Shown: positions 1 to 10,492, counted from the first letter of the stretch. The stretch is DNA of 64,000 bases from Aselliscus stoliczkanus (GCA_033961575.1 CM066730.1:134850023-134914022); one strand, 5' to 3'. The notes: generated by a model not told the origin, from the sequence alone. Numbers and translations are program-made.

Positions 1-1070
1 GCTCAATGCCCAGGATTTTTCTTTGCTCTTTGGATCACTGTGTTTGTTAGAATATTTAATTAATCCCACTTTTGGAGTAATGCTTATTGCTGATGGCCAT
101 TGCTGAACTGAAATATTAGACCGTATGCAATATAACGTCAATAAAATTTAGATTTAAAAGTCCCTAAGTGATGTATTTATTTGACAGTCCTTAATGAAAA
201 CTGACTAAAGAAATTTTGAAGAACGGATAGGCTTAATTGTAACAATTCTTTTCATTCATGTGTAAGGAAGTTCAGGATTGTAAAATGAAACAGAATTAGC
301 ACAACATTTGGGGAAGGAATGTACCCATTTTTGGATATATAGGTTATTATGTTGACAAATATTTGGCTCTTCTATATCTCTAGTGAAAGCCTTTCCTGAA
401 GTTATTTGAGATCAGTTCTTTTTGGAATCCAGTTTAGCCATAGTTAGATTATCAGGGGACTCTCTGATAATTCTCTTTTGAGTAATTCAATACACGGCAT
501 GATTTTCTCTTGTTATTGAACTGATGCCTCAGCACAGGGTTAGAGGAAATCTGCTGTTTGTAGCGAAAATCTTGTGCGAAGAACATTAACCTTGAAGTTC
601 TATACACTTTGCAGGTCAGGCAATTACCACAGTTATCCTATTTACTTATTTAAGGATGTGGCAAGAAGAGCTTCCAAAAAATGGACTGATAAATGTGAGT
701 GGAGGGAAAAGAAATCAATTTCGTTTTTTGAAAGGATGGATCCAGAATTGTAATGATGGAAAGAATTCTAAGATTCAGTTAAAATGTCTCTTGAACCGGT
801 CGGAACAGACAAATAGTCTGACGTATTGGAGTGCGCCTGTGCAGTCAAGAGGGTCTAGAATATTTGAAATGAGACAGTACTTAAGAATTTGATCGAATCC
901 AGTGGTCTTCAAACTTTGTAAAGCCTCGAGTTCCTTTATTCAAACAAAGTCTCATATACTTAAAATGTAAAGCAGGTTTAAAGAGAGCTATTCTCCTTGA
1001 AGCCAAAGAGGTCACACCTGTTCATTTGCTTCCCCTTCTTCTTTCCTTCTGAGCACAGTTTGAAAATCAC
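1..1070. other. Unique AT-rich DNA, no recognised repeat or gene
   Basis: I recognise no repeat family, exon structure or RNA gene here. The 78-codon open frame at 656-892 has no recognisable motif, no plausible splice context and no family resemblance, so I treat it as chance. Confidence 0.5.
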
Positions 1071-1220
1071 TCATCTTATCCAGCTCTTTCATTTGACAAA
1101 TAAGAACATTCATTTCCGAGAGGAGTGAACCAACTTGTCCAAGGTTGTATAACGAAACTTGTTAGGGCTGATTCCTAGACCAGTGCTTTGCTTTCTACTT
1201 CAGATACTCTTTCTGTTTCT
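1071..1220 (-). repeat. MIR SINE fragment, antisense
   Basis: The order 'acaaataagaacattcattt', 'gaggagtgaaccaacttgtc', 'caaggttgtata' and 'gattcctagaccagtgcttt' follows the complement of the MIR core (gaggctcagagaggttaagt / ggtcacacagctag / accagtgctct). It is diverged, as expected for an ancient element. Confidence 0.55.
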
Positions 1221-1540
1221 TGCCTGGAACTCAGGGAACTGAGAGCCGCCCTCTCTACCAGAATACTAGAGAAAAGCAATGCGATCAGGGGTTGTGAAGA
1301 CAAGTGGGGAAAATGAGTCACAAATACTATTCTTTCAGTCTTGGAGCTCAACTTTTCATAGGACAGGTATTTATCAATCGCCTATTATGTGTAAGGAATG
1401 GCTTAAGGCTAAAAAGGAAGTGCAGAATCCCAAAATAGAGGAAGAAACCATATATTTACTATTGTTTGCCTTATGTTTTCTCCTTAAAAATATGAACAAA
1501 GTGGTAATTTAGAGAATACATTCATCATGGTGGTTTCAGG

Positions 1541-1770
1541 CAGGGACAGTGGAGTCAGACTGCCTAGTTTGAAGTCTGGCCCCAACACTTAATTTGGGCA
1601 GATTACTTAACTTCTTAGTACCTCTGTTTTCTCATCTGTAAAATAAGAATAATCAATTACCTACATCACAGAATTGTTGTGAGGATGCCATATATATTTA
1701 TATATAAAACTTATATATCATCTTACATCATTCACAGTGACAATTCAAAGGTCTCCTCTAAATCAGTGTT
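1541..1770 (+). repeat. MIR SINE, sense
   Basis: The sequence reads 'ggagtcagactgcctagttt', 'cagattacttaacttcttag', 'tttctcatctgtaaaat' and 'cacagaattgttgtgaggat'. These are the consecutive landmark segments of the MIR consensus in the right order, so this is a nearly complete old MIR copy. Confidence 0.85.
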
Positions 1771-1909
1771 TTGGTTTTGTGCTTTTTATGTATATTATTA
1801 AACAAATCACATGAAAATTATATTCTGAATATCTAAGTTACCAAAGCATTGTCAATTCAATTTGGTAATCTACATTTCTTATTTTAGGAAATGGTATGGT
1901 TTACTTCTA

Positions 1910-2290
1910 TATACTTGTTTTAGTCAGTTTGTGCTGTTATAACAAAGTACCACGGACTGGATGGCTTATAAACAACAGAAATTTATTTCTCACAGTTCTG
2001 GAGGCTGGAATTCTGAGATCAGGGTGCCAGCATTGTGAGGTCTGTTGAGGACTTTTTTCTGGGTTGCAGACTGCCAAGTTCTCATTGTACCTCACGTGGA
2101 GGAAAGAGCAGAGAGCTGGAACAAGCTTTTGTATCTCTTCCTATAAGGGCACTAATTGTATTCATGAGGGCTCCCCACCCTCATGACCTAATTACTGCTC
2201 AAAGGCCCCACCTTCAAATACCATTGCATTGGGGGTTAGGAGTTCGAAATATAAAATTTGGGGGAACACAAACATTTAGTCCATAACAAT
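1910..2290 (-). mobile_element. MaLR-type solo LTR (MST/MLT1-like), antisense
   Basis: On the + strand it opens with 'tagtcagtttgtgctgttat' and continues with 'ctcacagttctggaggctgg'. It ends 'acatttagtccataac'. These are the complements of the MaLR LTR 3' part (AACTGTGAGAAATAAATTTC, GCCACCCAGT) and its 5' part (TTTGTGTCCCCCCAAA). Length is about 380 bp, as expected for a single LTR. No internal retroviral genes are present. Confidence 0.8.
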
Positions 2291-2590
2291 ACTCTAAGTT
2301 TAATGATAATTCTTATAGGATATATGATATATGCAGTAAAATTACTTGCTCAGAGCTCCTAAGATACTTTGTACATCTTAAATTAGAATCTTGATAATTA
2401 GAAATATATGGCATTCACCAATGATAACCTTGTGCTGTCAATTAGTCTTTTTAATACATATATGCTATCTCCCCAAACAAAAAGTAAGACTATGGGCAGG
2501 AACAATGTCATATGTATCTTTTCATGTTTCTAGACTCTAACCTTTTGCCTTGCACGTAAAAGGCAATCAACAGTTGTTTGCTATGTCATG
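2291..2590. other. Unique DNA with a possible L2 3'-end remnant
   Basis: Mostly unassignable. The segment near 2500-2590 ('aggaacaatgtcatatgtat', 'ttgccttgcacgtaaaaggc') weakly follows the L2 3' end (gggcagggactgtgtct / agtgcctggcacatagtagg). That reading is tentative. Confidence 0.3.
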
Positions 2591-3010
2591 AATTCTGTTG
2601 TTAATGACAACATCTTTCAATTTTATTTTTTCTTTCCTAATCTAATGTCTTGTCAGCCTAATTATATCTTGTGTACTAATTTTCTTTCTTTGTTCTGCTG
2701 GATCGCAGGTTCATAAATTTTTTGAACCATGAATAAAAGCAAAAGGCTAACACATGTAGGTAAGAGCCATATGCATTGCTTTAATGAATAGTCATCACGA
2801 CATATGGAGGAGGACTGCCAGATTAATTATTGGGTTTGATGGAGTTGCTGCCTGCTGGAACGAGTCAGTCCAGGGGCCAATTTATAGTGGCAAAATCCTG
2901 TGTTGGGCTGGTCTGACTGATAAACAAAGTAAATAAATGAACCAAATTGATTCAGCAGCCTAGATAATTTGCCGGATTAATGTGGAAATTTTGTTAACTT
3001 CTTAAGATTT
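2591..3010. other. Candidate conserved non-coding block
   Basis: No repeat family fits this stretch. It carries several AT-rich homeodomain-like words (attaattattg, ccggattaatgtgg) in otherwise low-repetition sequence, the texture typical of developmental enhancers. It also holds an exon-like interval at 2709-2759. The call rests on composition only and needs an alignment to other mammals. Confidence 0.25.
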
Positions 3011-3473
3011 ACGTACTTGTAGCAAGTATATAGAGTCTTACAGTACCATCCCATTTACATGGGTTATTAGAAATTTAATACATTTCTTTAGCATAAATAA
3101 AGTATTTTTGTTCCTTTAGAGTCAAATGGTGCTATTTGTGAGTCATGTTAATAGACAGTCAAATGAACAGGTGTTTTTTTAGACTAACTTAAAAAAAAAT
3201 TATTTTCTATTAGTTTCAGGTGTACAAAACAATATAATGATTAGACATTTATATACTCACGAAGTAATAACCCCAATAATAGACTAAATTTTTAAAGTAA
3301 TAAAAATCATGTGTACTCAGGTAAACAAAACCCCACAGGATATAAAGTGAAAAGTAAATGCCTTCTTTCTACTACTCCTAACTCTATACTATTTCATCCC
3401 TAACAATAAACATGTTATATATTTGTTAGATATTCATATATATATATATATTTTCTTTTTTTAATATATTCCT

Positions 3474-3508
<35 letters not shown>

Positions 3509-3510
3509 TA
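3474..3510. repeat. (TTTA)n microsatellite
   Basis: Roughly nine TTTA units lie directly at the 3' (poly-A side) end of the antisense SINE that follows. The tract most simply derives from the A-rich tail of that SINE. Confidence 0.9.
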
Positions 3511-3604
3511 GAGGGCAGTGTCATTGGCCCTCATATGTGGGATCCGAACCCAGCAGCTGGCGTCCCAAGCCAGTTCTTAACCACTGCACCACTTGGCTGG
3601 CCCC
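3511..3604 (-). mobile_element. A-short SINE, antisense
   Basis: On the minus strand it runs from a GGCCAGCCAAGTGGTGC-like head through 'gggatccgaaccc' (the complement contains the B-box-like GGGTTCGGATCC) to CCAATGACACTGCCCTC and the TAAA tail. Confidence 0.9.
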
Positions 3605-3620
3605 TATATTTTCCTTTTTA

Positions 3621-4062
3621 AGATTTTATTGGGGAATTGAGGGAGAGAACAACTTTGGGGAATCAGGGAAGTGGAACAGACAAGTTGCTGTCCTTCTGTT
3701 CTTCTGTCTAGCCGTGGAGGATGTTGCTTCACTAGCCCATGTTGGTATTATCATTGCGCTCTTCTCAGGTAAGGCAGTCGCTTGCTGGCCATTGGATGGC
3801 CGCTCACAGTGGCTCATGGCAGCTCACGCTGGATGCTGGCCACTCACGGTAGCTCATGGCAGCCCACTGCAGCTTGGGCTACAGCCTACACCATCGCCTG
3901 CAACTCATGGCAGCCCTGCTCCAGGCTGAGCTGTTGTTTACCATCTTAGCTGTAGAGGGCACAGCATCACTGGCCCTAATGTGGGATCCAAAGTGGGGCC
4001 CTGCTGCTCAGAGCTGGCATTCCCAAGCCAACTCTTAACCAATGCGCCATTCTGCCGGCCCT
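3621..4062 (-). mobile_element. A-long SINE, antisense
   Basis: Full-length copy: AGATTTTATTGGGG at the left (the complement ends CCCCAATAAAATCT), the 'cctgttctt' body, and a head complement ending 'ctgccggccc'. The CCAATAAAATCTT end holds AATAAA next to a pol III-type terminator (TCTT). Confidence 0.92.
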
Positions 4063-4324
4063 TCAATATTTTTTATGTATTAAAAAGCAGGACCATATTT
4101 GCTTATTTTCTTGCAATTTGCTCTGTTCCCTTTACAACGTATCATAGACTTCTTTCCATATCAAAACATATAGATGTACCTCATTAAAAATATTCTAAAA
4201 ATATCATAATTTAACAACTTCCATATTAATGGGCAATATTTGCTGTTCAATCAATGTTGAATAATCATCCTTTGAATAACATCTTTGCACACTGGTGTGA
4301 CTTATCCATAGGATACATTTCTTC

Positions 4325-4430
4325 TTTTTCTTTTTTCTGAGGGCAGTGTTACTGGCCCTCATATGTGGGACCAAACTGGGGCCACTGGCTTCCCAAGCCA
4401 GCGCTTAACCATCGCGCCACTTGGCCGGCC
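4325..4430 (-). mobile_element. A-short SINE with 18-bp TSD, antisense
   Basis: The SINE is flanked by perfect copies of CCATAGGATACATTTCTT at 4307-4324 and 4431-4448. The perfect TSD indicates a comparatively recent insertion into the older antisense L1. Confidence 0.95.
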
Positions 4431-4587
4431 CCATAGGATACATTTCTTGATGTTAAATTTGGCAAAAAAGAATGTACATTTGAATCTTAGGTAGATATTG
4501 CCAAACTGCCCACTCAAAATAATATAAGAGAATGTCTGTTACCTTATTTGGTGTTTTGTTATTAATTTGTTTAAAAAAATGGTTTTA

Positions 4588-4757
4588 GGGCCGTCCGAGT
4601 GGCTCAGTTGGTTAAGAGCTCGCTCAAGAATGCGAGCTGAGCTCTGAGCAACAGCAGTTCGATGCCCAGCCTGAGCTGAGCTGCCGCTAAGCTGCCAACA
4701 GGTGGCAGGATGGCTCAGCTAAAAATCAATCAATCAATCAATCAATAAATAAATAAA
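4588..4757 (+). mobile_element. B-short SINE with (ATCA/ATAA)n tail
   Basis: Starts GGGCCGTCCGAGTGGCTCAG, contains GAGCTCGCTCAAGAATGCGA, and ends GGCAGGATGGCTCAGCT. It is followed by A-rich tetranucleotide repeats (tcaa x5, then ataa x3), an expanded SINE tail. Confidence 0.92.
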
Positions 4758-4931
4758 TTTATCTTCTAGTAGATATTTATTTTTTTCTGCTCCTCATTAT
4801 TTCTGGGAACTACTCATGTCCTTTGCAGAACTATTTCTTTCTCATGTCCTTTGCAGAACCATATAGTTGGTGGGACTCCACCAGAAATAGAACAGGTGAC
4901 TCAGTCCTCCCCAGAGTGTCAAATACTCTTT

Positions 4932-4980
4932 TTTTTGAAGGCAGTGTCACTGGCCCTCACATGTGGGACCCAAACCGGGG
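4932..4980 (-). mobile_element. 5'-truncated A-short SINE, antisense
   Basis: Only about 45 bp of the 3' half of an A-short SINE remain. They are flanked by TCAAATACTCTT at 4920-4931 and 4982-4993. The TSD directly abutting the truncated end shows the truncation happened at insertion. Confidence 0.85.
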
Positions 4981-5026
4981 CTCAAATACTCTTAATAACA
5001 TTGCTTTCTAAATGTCTTTATTATTT

Positions 5027-5190
5027 TCCCCAGTTTTATTGAGGGATAATTGACAAACAGAATTATATATATTTAAAGTGTACAACATTATGATTTGATA
5101 TACATATACATTGTGAAATGATTACCACAATCAAGTTAATTGACATATCACATCCATCACCTCACACAGTTACTATTCCTAGCAGCATTG
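5027..5190 (-). mobile_element. Old L1 3' end, antisense
   Basis: The segments 'agttttattgagggataatt', 'tacattgtgaaatgattacc' and 'cacaatcaagttaattgaca' are the antisense of the common L1M 3'UTR. Confidence 0.75.
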
Positions 5191-5580
5191 TTGACTCAGG
5201 AGTGGACCCATGACTTAAGTTGTTCTGATGTCCAAAACTCATATGGGAGCCACCAGAAAGAGCCACTCTTTTGTTTTTTTGCTGGACTGAAGCCTGGGAG
5301 CATGTGGGTATGGAGTTGCTGAATGACACATTACCTCTTTGTGGTGTAATAGTATGGAAGAGAGTAAAGCTGAGAGACAGAGGAAGAGGATGCCTCTAGA
5401 TCAAGTTTAAATGGAAGAAAAATCTACCTCTGGATTTTTAAGTTGCATGAGCTAATGAATTTCACTTTTGTGCTCAATATTCTTTGAGTTGGGTTTTTGG
5501 TCATTTGCAATTAAAAAGAGTCCTATTGGATATATATCTGTTTCTCCTAGCTCTAATCCACTATAAATTTTAAGTAATAT
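5191..5580. other. Unique DNA
   Basis: I see no repeat family, RNA gene or exon structure here. Confidence 0.4.
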
Positions 5581-5814
5581 TAATAATTCCCTTTTATTGA
5601 TCACCTTTTATGTGCCAGGTACTGAACTAGAGGCATGCATGATCTCGAGCTTCATGACTATTCTCAAAAGGCATTATTATCCTTTTTCTTCACAGAGGAG
5701 GTAAAAGAATTCTAGAGACTCTTGCCAAGTCTAGATAGCTATGAAGTAATGGAGATTCATATTTATATCTTCCTGATTCCAAAACCCACCTTTTATCCTT
5801 TCTGCCACTATTTT
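5581..5814 (-). repeat. MIR SINE, antisense
   Basis: 'tgatcaccttttatgtgcca', 'tattatcctttttcttcaca' and 'gaggaggtaaaag' follow antisense MIR order. The copy is split by the L1 insertion at 5815-6162 and resumes for a few bases after it. Confidence 0.7.
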
Positions 5815-6162
5815 TTTTATTAGTTTCAGGTGTACAACACAATGCAATAGTTATACTCTTTACCCCCCAAAGTGACAACCCCCTCCCCCAGTTCGCCACC
5901 CCACTCCCCCCCCATATCATACATATCCATCACAACTCCCCTGACTCCCCTCCACAGTATGCTCCACATCCCGTGACCATCCACATATTCAGTTGCAGTT
6001 GGCATACAATACTATATAACGTCAGCTTCAGGTGTACAGTGCAGTGATCAAGCCTCTACTCCATCCATGAAGTGGTCTCCCTAACAAGACATGTGACTAT
6101 CTGACACACCACAAAATTTTTACAACATTATTATATTCCCCGAACTGTGTTTCATATCCCTG
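5815..6162 (-). mobile_element. 5'-truncated lineage-specific L1 with 17-bp TSD, antisense
   Basis: The element carries the T-rich (antisense A-tail) left end, then 'attagtttcaggtgtacaac' and the C-rich L1 3'UTR run. It is bounded by identical CTTTCTGCCACTATTTT at 5798-5814 and 6163-6179. At 348 bp it contains only 3'UTR sequence. The perfect TSD suggests a recent insertion compared with the old L1s nearby. Confidence 0.9.
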
Positions 6163-6179
6163 CTTTCTGCCACTATTTT

Positions 6180-6582
6180 ACCAAGTATTTGAAATTAAAA
6201 GCTGGAGGACATGCAGCACATGAGGCCATGTGCTATGAATTATTATTTCAGTGTTTTATATAATATGATGCTTTGCATATTTCAAAATTTGTTTATACAT
6301 TTAGAGATCGCCAGATCCCTAAAATCTATGTATTTTCTCCAAGCCCTGTGCAGCTATGCCTGAAATATAGTAGCCTGTCTAGTGAATCATGAAGTTGGTT
6401 AGGCCTGATAGGACCAAATGTCATACTGTTTCCACATGAAGTTAATACGAAGTAAGTAATTCATGTGATCTGGCCAAGAACAATTTTTTCTAGGGAAAAT
6501 TTTGCTTAGTAGAGTAAGATTATAACTGTATTGGACACTGATTGCTTACATTTAATATCATTTAGAGCAAATATTAGTTGAA
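6180..6582. other. Unique DNA
   Basis: No recognised repeat or gene. Confidence 0.4.
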
Positions 6583-6592
6583 GCATGATTTT

Positions 6593-6996
6593 TGTTTTTT
6601 CAAGATTTTATTGGGGAATTGGGGAAGGGAGCAGTATTGGGGAATTGGGGAAGGAGAACATTGTGTTTTTGAAGGACCCATCAGCTCCAAGTCAAGTTGT
6701 CCTTCAATCTTAGTTGTGGAGGATGCAAGCTCAGCTCCAATTCCAGTTGCTGCTTTCAATCTGGTTGTGTGTGTGTGGGAGGGGGCGGCGCAGCCCACCA
6801 CTGTTCCATGTGGGAGTCAAACTGGCAACCTTGTTAAGAACACACGCTCTCACCAGCTGCGCCATCCAGCTGCCCATTGGCGGCTCAGCAGCAGCTCAGC
6901 TCGGGCACAGCTCACTGGCCTATGTAGGAATCAAACCAGCAACCCTGTTGCTCAGAGCTCACGCTCTTAACGAACTGAGCCACTTGGCCTGCCCCA
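6593..6996 (-). mobile_element. B-long SINE, antisense
   Basis: Left end 'ttcaagattttattggggaa', an antisense body with 'ccatgtgggagtcaaac', and a head complement 'gagccacttggcctgcccc'. The flanking target word CATGATTT is shared with the next SINE. Confidence 0.9.
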
Positions 6997-7004
6997 AAAC
7001 ATGA

Positions 7005-7381
7005 TTTATTGGGGAATCTGGGAAGGGGAACAGACAGGTTGCTGTCCTTTTGTTCTTCAGTCTAGTTGTGGAGGACGTCCCTTCACTGGCCCATGTTGGT
7101 ATTATCATTGCGCTCTTCCCGGGTGAGACAGTTGCTTGCTGGCCATTGGGCGGCTGCTCACAGCCACTCACGATAGCTCACAGCAGCCTACTGCAACAGG
7201 GGCTGCAGCCTACACTGTCACTGGCGACTCACGGCAGCCCAGCTCAAGTTGAGCTGCTGTTCACCATCTTAGCTGTGGAGAGCGCAGGGTCACTGGCACT
7301 TATGTGGGATCTGAGCCGGGGCCCTGCTACTCAGAGCTGGTGTCCCTAGCCAACTCTTAACCAATGAGCCACTCAGCCAGC
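7005..7381 (-). mobile_element. A-long SINE, antisense, at the same target motif
   Basis: 'atttattggggaatctggga' through 'cactcagccagccc'. The word CATGATTT occurs before the first SINE (6584), between the two (7000) and after the second (7383), so two insertions used the same duplicated target. Confidence 0.9.
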
Positions 7382-7389
7382 CCATGATT

Positions 7390-7759
7390 TTTTTTAAAAG
7401 ACAAAAACCTAGAAATATCTGAAAGAAGGAACAACTTTTATTCCTAAATAAATACTACTTAGCTACCATTTCTTTTTCAGGGTGGTAATAAATACCTTGT
7501 ATTCACTCTGAATTCGCTTCTTTGGTGAGAATTGTATAGTATAGTGCTTTGGTTTGTACAGCTGCTTAATGTGCTTCCAAAGCTGTCCAAATCAACTTTC
7601 TGTGTTTCATCTTTCAGGGTGTCAGTTGGTGTTAAATATCCTTTTGTCTGAAAGTCATGAAACTCTAGATCAGGAAGGAACGCCAGCCATCACCAAGGCT
7701 AGTATTTCCCAAAGTGTTTTCTATTATACCCCTTCTTCAGGACATTGATATTAGGATTT
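7390..7759. other. Unique DNA
   Basis: No recognised repeat. The 64-codon frame at 7554-7748 shows no family resemblance. Confidence 0.4.
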
Positions 7760-8240
7760 AATTTTTTTGTTGTTGCAAAGCTTAAAATGCTATCATTAGA
7801 ACTCTGTTCCTTGACTCTGCCTTTCCTTATGTGATTTTATTCTTGGGCAAGCTCTCCATTTGGACAAAAAAGGCTGCCAGTAGCTCTCAGGGCTACATTC
7901 TTCTCAAGGATGAATCCAGTGGAAAAGAATGAGCAACTTTATCCTGGCATTCTCAACAAAAGTCTTGAGCTTCACGCTGACTTTACTTTTTTGATCATAG
8001 GCTCCCTCTCCCCCCAATCCATCACTATCATCTTGGGGGGTGGGATGGGTACTATCCTTTTGCCTCACCCAAGTCACATGTCATGCTTAGTACCAGAGAG
8101 TGGGAGTCAACCCCACAGGATCTACATGGACTGAGTGAAGAGAAGGGTGGATTCCCAAATACATACCAGAGGAAGTTGCTGGAAATATTGAATAAATGCT
8201 GGGTGCTCAAAAAGAACTGCCCATTTCATGTGCATCTTGC
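7760..8240. repeat. Probable old interspersed repeat, family not identified
   Basis: The run 'accccacaggatctacatgg', 'actgagtgaagagaagggtg', 'gattcccaaa' has the wording of a widespread mammalian LTR-type repeat that I cannot name with confidence. Confidence 0.3.
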
Positions 8241-8369
8241 CTCTCCAAGATGGTGGATAGAACATGCGAGATTTCCCCAACACAGGTACCAATGGAACTC
8301 CCCTTACCCTGCCCCCAAGAATTTTGCAAAGCACAATTTGGGAAATCCTAATTCTACAACAACTGCCTT

Positions 8370-8480
8370 ATTTGGAGAGATACTCCAAATGATGGAAAAA
8401 CTGAGGCTCAGAGATTAAGAGACTTGCCTGATGTCTCATGGATATTTATTTTATTAGACAAAAGGCAGTCACTGCATTGT
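8370..8480 (-). repeat. MIR fragment, antisense
   Basis: 'gatggaaaaactgaggctca', 'gagattaagagacttgcctg' and 'atgtctcatgg' correspond to the antisense MIR core. Confidence 0.6.
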
Positions 8481-8651
8481 GAGCTCTGATTGCCTATCCA
8501 CAAAAAACTTGAGTTTTCTACTCAGGCATCTTTCTGTTTCTCCCCTCAGACTCCCTTGTTTTGCAAAACAAAAACCCCTGAGAAGATCTCAGGGATTCTG
8601 CGCATTCACAAATGCCTGGGAATGTTTGCTTTAAACCTGGACTTATTTTTT

Positions 8652-9223
8652 ATTTTTTTTAATGTTTAATTTTTTTTTTCTGCTGAGCCATCCTGCCACC
8701 TGTTGGCAGCTCAACGGCAACTCAGCTCGGGCTGGCATCGAACCGCCATTGCTCAGAGCTCAGCTTGCACTCTTTTTTTTTTTTTTTTTTTTTTTAAGAT
8801 TTTATTGGGGAATTGGTGGAGGGGAACAGCGTTGGGGAATCGGGGAAGGGGAACAGACAAGTTGCTGTCTTTTTGTTCTTCAGTTTAGTTGCGGAGGATG
8901 TTGCTTCACTGTTGGTATCGTCATTGCGCTCTTCCCGGATGAGGCAGATCGGTCGCTGGCCTCTGGATGTCGCTCACCGCGGCTATTGGCAGCTCACGCT
9001 GGCTGCCAGCCGCTCACGCTGGCTGCGGTCCACTCACTGTAGCCTATGGCAGCCCACTGCAGCAGGGGCTGCAGCCCACACCATCACCGGGGCTCGCACA
9101 GCCCAGCTCCAGGTGGAGCTGTTGTTAGCTGTAGAGGGCAGTGTCACTGGCCCTCATGTGGGATCCGAACGGGGAATGCTCGCATCCCAAAGCAGTTCTT
9201 AACCAACGCACCACTTGGCTGGC
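8652..9223 (-). mobile_element. Composite SINE: A-long joined to 3' part of B-short, single TSD
   Basis: Read on the minus strand, an A-long SINE (about 9223 to 8795) ends in a long poly(A). It is followed at once by a B-short SINE lacking its first ~37 bases (8772 to about 8680) and a final A-rich tail. CCTGGACTTATTTTT flanks the whole unit at 8637-8651 and 9224-9238. No remnant of the missing B-short 5' part lies on the other side, so a simple nested insertion does not explain it. Confidence 0.85.
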
Positions 9224-9238
9224 CCTGGACTTATTTTT

Positions 9239-9380
9239 AAACTTTTTTATGACTATTGTCAGGAAAAGTGCTCCCTTTGGCTCCTATTCCTCCATCCGAG
9301 GCTGTTTCTTGTTTTAATCTGTGAAGTCTGAACCTGGAGCCAAGTTTGTGTTTATGTTGTGCCAGAGATGATTGATACAA
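9239..9380. other. Unique DNA
   Basis: Short interval without a recognised element. Confidence 0.4.
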
Positions 9381-9500
9381 CATTAGTCTCATCACCCTTC
9401 TCTCTCTAAGCCTCAGTTTCCCTCATTTAAAAAGTAAAGTGGGGGTGCAGGCTAGGTGTTTGTTTTCTAAGGTCCCGTTTAGCTCCACCATTCTGATCTA
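9381..9500 (+). repeat. MIR-like fragment, sense
   Basis: 'ctctaagcctcagtttccct' and 'catttaaaaagtaaagtggg' fit the MIR 3' core. The remainder is too diverged to place. Confidence 0.55.
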
Positions 9501-10026
9501 ACTGTGTCTCCCTGGATTCCCATCCCATAAGAGCCCTGGGTTTGGATCCCCTGGTGTGCCAAACCTACTTATTTGAGATTTGATCTCTACCATGCCCTTG
9601 TGTCTAGATTCCTTGAAATTTTTTGTTGTTGTTCTGCAATGTACTTCTATATTCTTCTGTTTATTAACTTTAAAATTGTAAAAGCAACCCTGTTCCTTGT
9701 TCAGAGTTAAACAACAGTGAAACACAATAAAAGCAGTTTTCTTTCCTTTAGCACACTCCCTATCCCCAGTTGCAATTTCCTCCTTAGTAACAGCTTGGTA
9801 TAAAGATCTCCATATACTTATTGTCTATTCTTATTTTCCTTCTTGTGTCTTTTCCCTGTTGTTTCTTTGGGTTCTTTCGTTTTTATGAGCTCAGTACTTT
9901 GACCCCCTCCCCCCACCCCACATCTTGCCTTACCCAGGGGTGTATTTGTAACCTCCACGTTGCTGGCTTCTTACCTGGTTTTAGCCCAGTGTTTTCTTTG
10001 ACCATCATTACTCTGGCCTAGTCATT
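9501..10026. other. Unique DNA
   Basis: No recognised repeat or exon. The short frames on both strands look like chance. Confidence 0.4.
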
Positions 10027-10041
10027 TGTCTCTAGGTTTCT

Positions 10042-10492
10042 TTTTTTTTTTTTTTTTTTAAAGATTTTATTGGGGAATTGGCGGAGGGGAACAGCGTTGG
10101 GGAATCGGGGAAGGGGAACAGACAAGTTGCTGTCCTTCTGTTCTTCAGTTTAGCTGCGGAGGATGTTGCTTCACTGTTGGTATCGTCATTGCGCTCTTCC
10201 CGGATGAGGCAGATCGGTCGCTGGCCTCTGGATGTCGCTCACTGCGGCTATTGGCAGCTCATGCTTGGCTGCCAGCCGCTCACGCAGGCTGCGGGCCACT
10301 CACTGTAGCCTATGGCAGCCCACTGCAGCAGGGGCTGCAGCCCACACCATCACCGGGGCTCGCACAGCCCAGCTCCATGTGGAGCTGTTGTTAGCTGTAG
10401 AGGGCAATGTCACTGGCCCTCATGTGGGATCCGAACCGGGGCCGCTGGCATCCCAAAACCAGCGCTTAACCAATGCGCCACTCGGCCGGCCC
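10042..10492 (-). mobile_element. A-long SINE with perfect 15-bp TSD, antisense
   Basis: Full-length copy bounded by TGTCTCTAGGTTTCT at 10027-10041 and 10493-10507. The head complement ends 'cactcggccggccc'. It is very similar to the copies at 8773-9223 and 52697-53140, suggesting a shared young subfamily. Confidence 0.96.

Larger units (their letters stand above)
3186..4560 (-). mobile_element. Old L1 3' region, antisense, split by three SINEs
   Basis: L1 3'-end text in antisense is visible at 3200-3300 ('attagtttcaggtgtacaaa'). It continues at 3300-3430 and at 4065-4324 ('catagacttctttccatatc', 'gaataatcatcctttgaata'). It resumes after a SINE at 4431-4530 ('tagatattgccaaactgccc'). The last segments match the widespread L1M ORF2-end/3'UTR antisense order. 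SINEs at 3511-3604, 3621-4062 and 4325-4430 interrupt it. More than one L1 copy may be joined here. Confidence 0.6.
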
